In this document: in pieces, positions 56,774-64,000 of the stretch
Layout: each line of letters starts with the position of its first letter
Position numbering within the stretch: position 1 is the first letter of the stretch
Source: Tianweitania populi
Lineage (GTDB): Bacteria; Pseudomonadota; Alphaproteobacteria; Rhizobiales; Rhizobiaceae
DNA: 64,000 bases
Assembly: GCF_014652875.1 (NCBI RefSeq)
Contig: NZ_BMZQ01000001.1
Location: forward strand, 558,001 to 622,000
Reading direction: 5' to 3'
Position numbers and translations under genes: made by a program
The notes under the pieces: model-generated
Database searches by the model: none
The model's input: the letters and a program-made list of their open reading frames with translations, nothing else
Told to the model about the DNA's origin: nothing

Positions 56774-57769
56774 TCAACCGATATAGGTCTGCCGTCCGTT
56801 CCAGTCCACTATATAGACGGCCAATCCGCTTGTCGTCTTGATCAGCTGGCGTATAGCCGCTTCGTCCATGAGGCTGAAGGCGGTGGAAAACGCGTCGGCT
56901 ATTGTTGCGGTCGGCGCAATCGTCGTGACGCGGCGATAGGTGAGTGGTACCGCACCTCTGCGGGGGTCGAAAACATGGCTGAAGCGGCCATCCCGGTCGA
57001 AGTGGAAGCCCGCGCCTGAGGTGGTCGCGATCGCCTTGTCGACCAGGTCGATCACGGTGTCCGGCTCCGAGCCCATTTCCATGTCGGCCACACCGACCCG
57101 CCAGGGGCGGCCGTCTTCCTTCGAGCCAACCGCGCGGTTTTCGCCCATGTCGACCAGGCTGCTGGTAATGCCTTCAGCCTTGAGCATGTCGACAATGGCG
57201 TCGGTGATGAAGCCTTGCGCGATGCCGTTCAAAGTCAGCGCCATGCCGGGACGCGAGAAGGCGATGCGATCGCCGTTGAAGCGCACGGCGTCGAAGCCTA
57301 TGCGGGAGCGGACTTGATCGACGTCTCGCAGTGATGGGCCGGTCGGCTTGGCATCCGGGCGCGAGAAGTGTTGGGCATAGAGGGTCCACAAAGGCTGGAT
57401 CGTTGGATCGAACGCGCCGTTTGTCGTCTGCCAGGCAGCGCGACAGGCGTTCAGGACCTGGACCAGCTCTTGCGGGGGTGTCGGCAAGGCGCCAAGGCGA
57501 TTGAGTTCGCAGAGGGCTGACGAGGGCCTGTAAAGGCTGAAGATACCTTCCAGCCGCTCCACTTCGGCCACCACGCGGCGCAGCAGTGTTTCTGCCTTGG
57601 CTTTGTCCGGATGGTTCAGGATCAGCGTTGCCGGTGCCCCGAGCGCCTGTCCGTGCCAGATCACCGGCGGAAACGACGCTCGTGCCGCACCGAGCGTGCC
57701 CAGAAGCGGCACACCGGCAGCAGCGGCCATGATGGAGATGGCGCGGCGCCGCGAAATCGTCCTAGCCAT
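56774..57769 (-). CDS. nosX: FAD:protein FMN transferase NosX (ApbE family)
   Basis: 331 residues. The N-terminus has a twin-arginine signal (TISRRRAISIM then a hydrophobic stretch), so the protein is periplasmic. The ApbE domain includes LNGIAQGFITDAIVDML and SSLVDMGENRAVGS. It should attach FMN covalently to NosR, needed for N2O reduction in vivo. The start at 57769 lies eight bases inside the end of nosL. It is last in the nos operon. Confidence 0.9.
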   Translation of the reverse strand: MARTISRRRAISIMAAAAGVPLLGTLGAARASFPPVIWHGQALGAPATLILNHPDKAKAETLLRRVVAEVERLEGIFSLYRPSSALCELNRLGALPTPPQELVQVLNACRAAWQTTNGAFDPTIQPLWTLYAQHFSRPDAKPTGPSLRDVDQVRSRIGFDAVRFNGDRIAFSRPGMALTLNGIAQGFITDAIVDMLKAEGITSSLVDMGENRAVGSKEDGRPWRVGVADMEMGSEPDTVIDLVDKAIATTSGAGFHFDRDGRFSHVFDPRRGAVPLTYRRVTTIAPTATIADAFSTAFSLMDEAAIRQLIKTTSGLAVYIVDWNGRQTYIG

Positions 57770-58340
57770 GATGATGCGCCCCCATGTTATGAGGCTCACC
57801 TTCCGGCGATACGGGATCTTCATCATCGCCCTGCGCCGGCGCACCGCTTCCCAAAATGTATTGCTGCGGCACATCGTTGAAGCCGACGACGCGGCCGCCA
57901 TGTTTCGCGACGAAAGCGTCAGCGTCGGACTCTTTGCTGAACGGCACGGCTTCCTCATTTCCCATGCCGCCGCGTTGCTGGCTCTCGATCACGAAGTACG
58001 CGGTCTTGGCATCAATCCAGTTTTCGGCTCCGGGCTGATCCCAGCTCGGCGCCTTGCTCATGTCCGACACATAGATCGCTGCGATGTTGCGCGGTTCTTC
58101 CGGCAGCATGGTGAAAGCAAGCGCGTCGCGCGCGGACGAGAACCAGATGGCTTCCGGGATCTTGTCTAGGATGATCTGCCCCTTGGGCCCGGCATGTTCG
58201 AGAACGTTCATGCCGCAATAGCGGCCCATGGCCTCTTCCGTCAGCGCGAAAGGTGGCGGCATCTCCGCCACCTTTTCTTCCGAGCAGGCACCAAGCAGAA
58301 GCGAAGCCGCCAGCGCGGCGATTGCCCAAGCGGTTCTCAT
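57762..58340 (-). CDS. nosL: NosL copper chaperone lipoprotein
   Basis: 192-residue lipoprotein with lipobox LLLGAC (lipid on Cys19). The copper-binding CxM pair is Cys42 and Met44 in RYCGMNV. It delivers Cu(I) to the NosDFY machinery for the CuZ site of NosZ. A histidine-rich end (GAHHHG) may add metal affinity. GGAGGGAAGT precedes the ATG, which overlaps the nosY stop as ATGA. Confidence 0.93.
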   Translation of the reverse strand: MRTAWAIAALAASLLLGACSEEKVAEMPPPFALTEEAMGRYCGMNVLEHAGPKGQIILDKIPEAIWFSSARDALAFTMLPEEPRNIAAIYVSDMSKAPSWDQPGAENWIDAKTAYFVIESQQRGGMGNEEAVPFSKESDADAFVAKHGGRVVGFNDVPQQYILGSGAPAQGDDEDPVSPEGEPHNMGAHHHG

Positions 58341-59164
58341 ACTTCCCTCCGTGAAAACACGAGCGTCGAAAGGCCGAGCGGCACCAGCGTCCAAAGAAGG
58401 AGCGCTGCAAGCAGAACGGGGGCGGACAGGCCGGTATGTCCTGCAATGCCTGACATGCCGGACAAGGCGCTGGCGCTGCCCGATCCGAGGTTGAGCAGGC
58501 GGTAGGCGTCAGTCGGGTTGGCGACCAGCAGAATATCGAGCAGCATCGGCGGAACCGTCTGGCCGCGCGCGGCAACCAGCCCGCCAAGCAGCGCCATGTC
58601 GTAGATCAGCACGAAGAACAGCCAGATGCCGATCGCGATGCCGCCCGCCGTGCTGCGTTCGCGCGCAAGCGTGCTGACGAAATAGCCGATCGCCAGAAAC
58701 ACTGCGCCGAGCAGCACCGACGAGCCAACCATCGAAGCGAACGAGCGCCAGCTTTCCAAGCCGATGTCGGGCGAACTCACGGCGAGTGCAGCAGCAGCGA
58801 CGCCGTAGCCGAACAAGGTGGCGAAGGCGAGAATGGCTAGATGGCCGAGGAACTTGCCGAAGATCACCTCGCTCCGCCCTAGCGGATAGCTGAGCAGCAG
58901 GATCATGGTGCCGCGCTCAGTTTCGCCGACGATTGCATCGTGGGACAAAAGCAGCGCGATCAGCGGCACCAGGAAGATCGTCAGGCTCGAAAGACTGACG
59001 ATTACGATGTCGAGCTTGTTGACGCCGACGTTGCCCGTCGGCGCGCCGCCGAGAAACGACAGTGTCAGGGCGAGTGCGGCGAGCAGCAGGGTGGTCGCCA
59101 GAACCCAGCGGTTGCGCAGGCCCTCCTGGATCTCCTTGCGTGCGATGATGAGGATGTTCGTCAT
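58337..59164 (-). CDS. nosY: NosY ABC transporter permease
   Basis: 275 residues with six membrane segments and an ABC-2 layout, beginning MTNILIIARKEIQEGLRNRW as is usual for NosY. With NosF and periplasmic NosD it matures the CuZ cluster. Four-base overlaps with nosF before it and nosL after it. Confidence 0.95.
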   Translation of the reverse strand: MTNILIIARKEIQEGLRNRWVLATTLLLAALALTLSFLGGAPTGNVGVNKLDIVIVSLSSLTIFLVPLIALLLSHDAIVGETERGTMILLLSYPLGRSEVIFGKFLGHLAILAFATLFGYGVAAAALAVSSPDIGLESWRSFASMVGSSVLLGAVFLAIGYFVSTLARERSTAGGIAIGIWLFFVLIYDMALLGGLVAARGQTVPPMLLDILLVANPTDAYRLLNLGSGSASALSGMSGIAGHTGLSAPVLLAALLLWTLVPLGLSTLVFSRREV

Positions 59165-60087
59165 GGCTTGTTCTGACCGCTGAGAAAATGCGCATAAAGA
59201 TCATCGAGCGTAGGCTCGGCCACCGTCAGCGCGGCAAGGCGCGACGGCTCGGCCGTCAGATCGCGCAGCAGCGCGATCTTGTCGGCGGCCCCGATGTTCG
59301 TTTCCCACGCTCCGCCGTTTGTTCGCCGCCACGCGCTGCCATTGATGAAGTCCGGCGCATCGATGCCCTCAGCAAGCCGCACGCTGATCTGCGTCGGCAG
59401 TTGGGCAATGTGGCGCAGTTCATCCAGCGTCCCGTCTGCGATCTTCAAGCCCCGATTGATGATGATGACGCGGTTGGCGCGGTCCTCGAGTTCGGTCAGC
59501 GCATGCGAAGACAGCAGCACCGTCGTGCCAAGTGCGCGCAGATCCGTTATGAGGTCGTAGAAGCTTCGCCGCAGCGCGGGATCGAGACCGCTGGTCGGCT
59601 CGTCGAGCAGCAGGATGCGCGGTTCGCCGAGCAGCGCCTGCGCCAGTCCCAGCCGCTGACGCATGCCTTTGGAATAGGTCCGCACCGGCCGATTTGCCGC
59701 TTCGCGCGCCAGACCCACGCGCTCGAACAAAGTGTCGGTGGATTCGAGGTCGACCCGCTTCAGCCGGGCATAGAAGGCCAGTGTTTCGCGACCCGTCAGC
59801 GCCAGATGGAACGACACGCTTTCCGGCAGGTAGCCGAGCCGTTGGCGTACCGCGAAGTCGCCCCGCGCCGGGTCTTCGCCAAGCACGCGCACCTGGCCGG
59901 TTGTGGGGCGGATCAGGCCGAGCATCAGCTTGATCAGCGTGGTCTTACCTGCGCCATTGTGCCCGACAAGCGCGATCGTCTCGCCGGCATTCAAGGTGAA
60001 GCCCACATCGCGCACGGCATCGACCTTGTTGTAGCGCTTGGAGGCGCCGGTGATTTCGACAGTTGCGATTTCAGCGGTTGCGCTCAT
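59161..60087 (-). CDS. nosF: NosF ABC transporter ATPase
   Basis: 308 residues. Walker A GHNGAGKTT, signature-region YSKGMRQRLGLAQAL and Walker B ILLLDEPTSGLD are all present. It powers the NosDFY complex. The start at 60087 gives MSATAEIATVEI; the ATGA overlap with nosD fixes it. Confidence 0.95.
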   Translation of the reverse strand: MSATAEIATVEITGASKRYNKVDAVRDVGFTLNAGETIALVGHNGAGKTTLIKLMLGLIRPTTGQVRVLGEDPARGDFAVRQRLGYLPESVSFHLALTGRETLAFYARLKRVDLESTDTLFERVGLAREAANRPVRTYSKGMRQRLGLAQALLGEPRILLLDEPTSGLDPALRRSFYDLITDLRALGTTVLLSSHALTELEDRANRVIIINRGLKIADGTLDELRHIAQLPTQISVRLAEGIDAPDFINGSAWRRTNGGAWETNIGAADKIALLRDLTAEPSRLAALTVAEPTLDDLYAHFLSGQNKP

Positions 60088-61460
60088 GGCCTGTCTTTCT
60101 CCGCCGCCACTGGTGCCATCAGCGGATGGTTGTCGACCACGCCGCCGGGCAGGAGGGCAGGGAACTGTGATTGCGCCCAGCGGATCACCTGCACTGCAGG
60201 GCTCGTGGTCAGCAGCTTGGCTTGCGGAGAGGTCCACAGCACCTGGTCGACCAGATCGTTCGGCCGGTAGGCATTGTCGCCGATGCCATCACCATCGAGA
60301 TCAAAGGCGGGATTGTCGCTCCAGAAATTGCCGCGACCCTCGCTCGACCAGTCGATGAAGCGAGTGCCGACATATTTGACCTGGTTGCGATTGTTTATGA
60401 AAGCGTTGCCGCTCATCGTGTTGCCTTCGGAACCCGCCGTGAAATGGATGCCGATGGAGCAGTTCTCGAAGCTATTGTCGAAGAACCGGTTCTTGTTGGC
60501 GTTGTAGATGAAGACGCATTTTTCCGGCCCGAGGCGTTCGCTCGCGCCCGCGACCACGTCCTCTGCTTCAAGCTTCGGCATGCCGTGCTCGCTCGATTGC
60601 ACGCCGGCCGACAGCCAACGCTCCACCGGCTGCATGCGGCCGATCACCTTGTTGCCGCGAATTTCCGAACTGTTCGCCGAGTTCAGCAGCAAACCGTGAT
60701 CGCGATCGCCATCCGAGACATTGCCGGTGATCTTCAGCCGGTTGGAGAACATGATGGCGTAGCCGACCGAGTTGCCGATCGAGACATTGTCGCTGACTTC
60801 GCTGTCATTGGTGTACATGTAGTGGATCGCGAACCGCAGATCGCGGAAGGTGTTGCCGCTGAACGTGTTGCGCTTGCTGGCACTCGTCGCGATGCCGTCG
60901 CGGCCAAAGCTGATATCGTTGTTGAGCACCTTGGCGCCCGGAGCGTTCCAGACGGTAATGCCGCTGCCTGCCTCGCTCATGCGCCCGCTCTTCAAGCCGA
61001 CGACGCGGTTGTTGCGCGCGATCGAATCGACAGCGCCGAAAAGATAGATGCCGAACAGGTTGTCGGTGACATCGTTGTTGTCCACGATTGCACCCGTGGC
61101 GGATTGCGCGACGTAGATGCCGGAATCGCGCACCATCAGGTCGCGTCCTGACCCGCTGACACGCAAACCGCGCACGATCGCGCCCGGTGCGTTCACGGTG
61201 ACGACGCTGCCTTTGCCGTTGCCCAGCACCGTAGCGCCTAGCTTGCCCTCGAGCACGATCTGCTTGTCGATGGTGATCGGGCCGGCATAGCTGCCTGGCT
61301 CAAGCACGATCGTGTCGCCGGGTGCAGCGTTTGAGATGATCGTCTGCAAGCCAAGCCCATCCGTCGGCTTAACCGTTAGGCTGGCCGCCAACGTAGGCGC
61401 GGGGAGGGCGGCCAATGTGGCCGCCATCCAGATCGTTGTCGTCGTGAGACGCATGATCAT
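60084..61460 (-). CDS. nosD: NosD periplasmic copper-handling protein
   Basis: 458 residues, with a signal peptide and a right-handed beta-helix built of repeated NNxF/GNxI turns (for example NRNQVKYVGTRFIDW, GNAFINN). The C-terminal GNFWSDNPAFDLDGDGIGD is typical. NosD binds NosL and NosZ during copper transfer. The start at 61460 overlaps the nosZ stop by one base; ATG 61454 is an alternative. Confidence 0.93.
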   Translation of the reverse strand: MIMRLTTTTIWMAATLAALPAPTLAASLTVKPTDGLGLQTIISNAAPGDTIVLEPGSYAGPITIDKQIVLEGKLGATVLGNGKGSVVTVNAPGAIVRGLRVSGSGRDLMVRDSGIYVAQSATGAIVDNNDVTDNLFGIYLFGAVDSIARNNRVVGLKSGRMSEAGSGITVWNAPGAKVLNNDISFGRDGIATSASKRNTFSGNTFRDLRFAIHYMYTNDSEVSDNVSIGNSVGYAIMFSNRLKITGNVSDGDRDHGLLLNSANSSEIRGNKVIGRMQPVERWLSAGVQSSEHGMPKLEAEDVVAGASERLGPEKCVFIYNANKNRFFDNSFENCSIGIHFTAGSEGNTMSGNAFINNRNQVKYVGTRFIDWSSEGRGNFWSDNPAFDLDGDGIGDNAYRPNDLVDQVLWTSPQAKLLTTSPAVQVIRWAQSQFPALLPGGVVDNHPLMAPVAAEKDRP

Positions 61461-63379
61461 CAGGCCGACTGCGGCTCGACGAACATGCGTCCCTTCATCT
61501 CCATGTGCATGGCATGGCAGAACCAGGAGCAGTAATACCACCACACACCCGGCTTGTTCGCCTTGAAGGTCACCGAAGCGGTGGCCTGCGGCGCGACTTC
61601 CATGTTGATGCCGTAGTTGATGATGGAGAAGCCGTGAGTGAGGTCTTCCACTTCGTCGATATTGGTGACGTACACGGTCACTTCGTCGCCCTGCTTGACC
61701 GCAAACTGCTCCAAACCGAAGGCCGGTGCGGACGAGGTCATGTAAACGCGAACCTTGTTGCCATCGCGGATCACCTGGCTGTCGATCATCAGGTCTATGC
61801 CGTCGGCCTGCGCCTGCTTCACAGCGTCCGCAAACATCGGATCGGCACGATCCCAGACATTCACCGGGTTGATCTTCGATGAATGCACGATGGTGGCGTC
61901 ATGTGGCTCGGCGAAAGACGGGCTGTCATGCACGAGCACCATCTCGTCGCCCGAAATGTCGATGAGCTGGTCGTTCTCAGGCTTCAGCGGGCCAACATTG
62001 AGGTAGCGGTCCTTGGAGAACTTGTTCAGCGAGATCAGCCACTTGCCATCGGCTTCCTTGGTCTGGCCCATGGAAGTGTGGTTGTGGCCCGGCTGATACT
62101 GCACATCAAGCTTCTGGCGAATCGGATCGACTTTCTCACCCTTGAAGGCGCGGATGGCGTCTTCGAGGTTCCACTTGCAGATTTGACTGTCGAGGAACAG
62201 CGTCGTGTAGCAGTTGCCCCGGCCGTCATAGGCCGTGTGAAGCGGTCCAAGACCGACTTCCGGCTCGGCAACGACGGTGTCGCGCGGCTGGATCTTGTCG
62301 TCGAACAGATCGTCGAACTTGCGCACGTCGAACACGGTAACAGTGGGCGACAGCTTGCCGTTGACGACCACGTGGATGCCGTCCGGCGCGGTGTTGATGC
62401 CGTGCGGGCTGTTGGCCACCGGGACATAGCGGGTGTAGGGCGAACCCTTGCTGCCGTCGATCACCGGCACGCCGCCCATCTCCTTGAAGTCGCCCTTGGC
62501 AACGGCTTCTTCGATGCGCTTCAGGTTGAAGATGACGATCCAGTCCTGCTCGTTGGCGATCATCTCGGCAAGGTTGACGCCTTCTTCCGAGTTGTAGCAG
62601 GTCGCGAAAGCGTACTTGCCCTGATAGTCGCAATCGACATTGTCGAGGTTGCCGTCGATGGCCACCTGCCACGCAACCTTCATCGTGTCGCCGTCGACGG
62701 CGCTGAAGATGGCCTGATACTGCTTCTTGTCGTCCAGAACCTTGCCGTCGTTCGGGATCGGCACGCCGTCCTCGCCATTGGCAAACACATAGCCGGTGCG
62801 CGGATATTTCTGCACGCGCAGGCCGTGAACCGTGTGTTGGTTCGGCAGCTGGATGATCTTGTCGCATTTCATGACATCGAGGCGGATACGACAGACGCGC
62901 GTATTGGCCTTGTCGTTGGCGAACAGGTAGCGCCCGTCATAGGTGCCTTCGGTGAAGGAGGGATGCGGATGGTGCAGGTCGCCATTGTGGTAGATGCCGC
63001 CCTGATCCTTGAGCGCCTCGATCGACTCCGGCAGCAGGCCTTCGGTCAGGATCTTGCGGCTCTCGTTGGTCTGGCCCCAGCCCGTCGCGCTATCGCGGTT
63101 GAAGACGGGAATGCGCATCAGCTCGCGCATCGAAGGCATGCCGACGACGCGGACTTCGCCGCTGTGGCCGCCCGAGAAGAACGTGTAATATTCGTCGAGC
63201 TCACCTGGCTTCACTTCCGTGGTGTGCTTCGAAGCCGACTGTGCTGCTGCGGGCGTAATGGCGCCGCCGGTCAGCGTCACCGCGCCGCCGATGGTGGCCG
63301 CTCCGGCCGCCGCGATGGCTGCTGTCGACCCCAGCATCTGTCGCCTGCTGAGGCGCATCTTGCTTTCTTCGGTAGACAT
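61460..63379 (-). CDS. nosZ: Nitrous-oxide reductase, clade I (Tat-exported)
   Basis: 639-residue periplasmic enzyme reducing N2O to N2. The twin-arginine signal ([12 protein letters not shown]) marks clade I. CuZ-ligand histidines are visible in GDLHHPHPS and NSPHGINTA. The CuA site is complete at the C-terminus: [12 protein letters not shown], with Cys617, Cys621, His625 and Met628. AAGGAGAAACGGA precedes the ATG at 63379. It follows nosR by 23 bases. Confidence 0.97.
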   Translation of the reverse strand: MSTEESKMRLSRRQMLGSTAAIAAAGAATIGGAVTLTGGAITPAAAQSASKHTTEVKPGELDEYYTFFSGGHSGEVRVVGMPSMRELMRIPVFNRDSATGWGQTNESRKILTEGLLPESIEALKDQGGIYHNGDLHHPHPSFTEGTYDGRYLFANDKANTRVCRIRLDVMKCDKIIQLPNQHTVHGLRVQKYPRTGYVFANGEDGVPIPNDGKVLDDKKQYQAIFSAVDGDTMKVAWQVAIDGNLDNVDCDYQGKYAFATCYNSEEGVNLAEMIANEQDWIVIFNLKRIEEAVAKGDFKEMGGVPVIDGSKGSPYTRYVPVANSPHGINTAPDGIHVVVNGKLSPTVTVFDVRKFDDLFDDKIQPRDTVVAEPEVGLGPLHTAYDGRGNCYTTLFLDSQICKWNLEDAIRAFKGEKVDPIRQKLDVQYQPGHNHTSMGQTKEADGKWLISLNKFSKDRYLNVGPLKPENDQLIDISGDEMVLVHDSPSFAEPHDATIVHSSKINPVNVWDRADPMFADAVKQAQADGIDLMIDSQVIRDGNKVRVYMTSSAPAFGLEQFAVKQGDEVTVYVTNIDEVEDLTHGFSIINYGINMEVAPQATASVTFKANKPGVWWYYCSWFCHAMHMEMKGRMFVEPQSA

Positions 63380-63402
63380 TCCGTTTCTCCTTGGTTGCCT
63401 AT

Positions 63403-64000
63403 TCATGCGGAATTGCTGGCAGGCTGATCGGTCTTCGCGATCGGCACGCCTTTGTGAGTGATGACGGGCTTGGCAGGCGCTTCGCCGCGCGAGGCCGGCG
63501 TTGACAGCGCCATGAACTTCTCGCGCTTCAACCGCACCTGGATCATGTGCGGGCAGCGATGATCGTCGTGGTAGAGTTCCTGGCAGTGCATGCAGTAGAT
63601 GCACTCGTTGACGTTGATCTGCCCTTCCGGATGGATCGACTGCACCGGGCATTCCTTGGCGCAGCGCTGGCAGGGCGAGCCGCATTCGGGATAGCGCTTT
63701 AGCCATTCGAACATGCGGATGCGCCCGGGAATCGCCAGTGCAGCGCCCAGCGGGCACAGGTAGCGGCAATAAAAGCGCTCGATGAACAGACCGGCGGCCA
63801 GCATGGTCAGCGCGAAGATCACGAACGGCCATTCCCGCGCGAACTTCAGGATGATCGCGGTCTTGAATGGCTCGACCTCGGCAAACACCTCAGCCAGCGC
63901 TAGCGAATAAAGCGACAGGCCGAACAGGCCGAGGAAGATGATGTATTTGATGGGCCAAAGCCGCTCATGCAGGCCCCAGGGAAGCCTAAGCTGCGGCACC
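63403..64000 (-). CDS. nosR: NosR, C-terminal part (5' end outside window)
   Basis: The last 199 or so residues of NosR, an inner-membrane flavo-iron-sulfur protein that passes electrons to NosZ and is required for nos expression. Two membrane segments, the motif [10 protein letters not shown], and two [4Fe-4S] motifs [14 protein letters not shown] and [18 protein letters not shown] are seen. The frame is open to the window end. The operon promoter lies beyond it. Confidence 0.95.
   Translation of the reverse strand, partial: VPQLRLPWGLHERLWPIKYIIFLGLFGLSLYSLALAEVFAEVEPFKTAIILKFAREWPFVIFALTMLAAGLFIERFYCRYLCPLGAALAIPGRIRMFEWLKRYPECGSPCQRCAKECPVQSIHPEGQINVNECIYCMHCQELYHDDHRCPHMIQVRLKREKFMALSTPASRGEAPAKPVITHKGVPIAKTDQPASNSA

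Noticed and set aside
60171-61151. Long forward frame opposite nosD
   Set aside because: Shadow frame without start site or family; nosD on the other strand is clear.
61883-63427. 514-codon forward frame opposite nosZ
   Set aside because: Shadow of nosZ; the composition is that of a reverse-complement frame and the nosZ reading has all copper ligands.

Overview
The window reads as a high-GC chromosomal segment from an alphaproteobacterium of the order Hyphomicrobiales (Rhizobiales). The best inferred neighbourhood is the Phyllobacteriaceae/Mesorhizobium group; no species can be named from the sequence alone. The evidence is a set of alphaproteobacterial signatures: an LdtR-type MarR regulator beside an L,D-transpeptidase, the glyA-nrdR-ribD-ribE-ribH-nusB run, a CBP3-type cytochrome bc1 chaperone, the DUF177-plsX-fabH-ihfA-merR run, DUF2842/DUF6163/DUF423 proteins, an Mg-type HemB, and the clpP-clpX-lon-hupB order.

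Layout. 1-9.3 kb: 3' part of parC, then mostly reverse-strand housekeeping genes (GNAT, YcaQ-like glycosylase, DMT transporter, bpt, RDD, DUF423, hemB), followed by a forward 3-hydroxyisobutyryl-CoA hydrolase and DUF6163 pair. 9.4-11.6 kb: ldtR and a Tat-exported L,D-transpeptidase (cell wall). 11.7-18.4 kb: glyA, nrdR and the riboflavin genes, interrupted between ribE and ribH by an inverted gene for an exported protein of unknown function, then nusB and an MFS permease. 18.5-25.9 kb: proton-pumping pyrophosphatase, BamE-like lipoprotein, cytochrome bc1 chaperone and the fatty-acid/phospholipid run ending in ihfA and a MerR regulator. 25.9-28.1 kb: tRNA-Pro(GGG) and a short, visibly more AT-rich accessory segment with a PadR-like regulator under a palindrome-flanked promoter, a terminator on its stop codon, an 18-codon leader ORF, a small C-terminally anchored membrane protein and a densely structured stretch that may encode a non-coding RNA.

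28.1-38.8 kb: a PQQ-type sugar dehydrogenase and an exopolysaccharide locus (polymerase/ligase, lipid-carrier sugar transferase, GT4 glycosyltransferase, export lipoprotein, Wzz/GumC-like protein with a degenerate kinase domain, CelD-type acyltransferase, CE4 deacetylase). These genes together would build, polymerise, export and modify one extracellular polysaccharide. 38.8-47.9 kb: heme A synthase, argC, agmatinase-family hydrolase, rplM-rpsI, a thioesterase, enoyl-CoA hydratase, a CoA-binding protein, metY, a cupin and a GT25 glycosyltransferase. 48.1-53.5 kb: clpP, clpX, lon and hupB, each with its own strong terminator or hairpin. 53.6-64 kb: a MarR regulator, an MHYT-GGDEF-EAL cyclic-di-GMP protein and a tightly overlapping nos operon (nosR partial, nosZDFYLX) for clade I nitrous oxide reductase, so the organism is predicted to reduce N2O to N2.

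No rRNA, CRISPR array, insertion sequence or prophage was seen. The least explained parts are the 26.2-28.0 kb segment, the exported protein that splits the rib genes, and the leader structures upstream of glyA, metY and lon.
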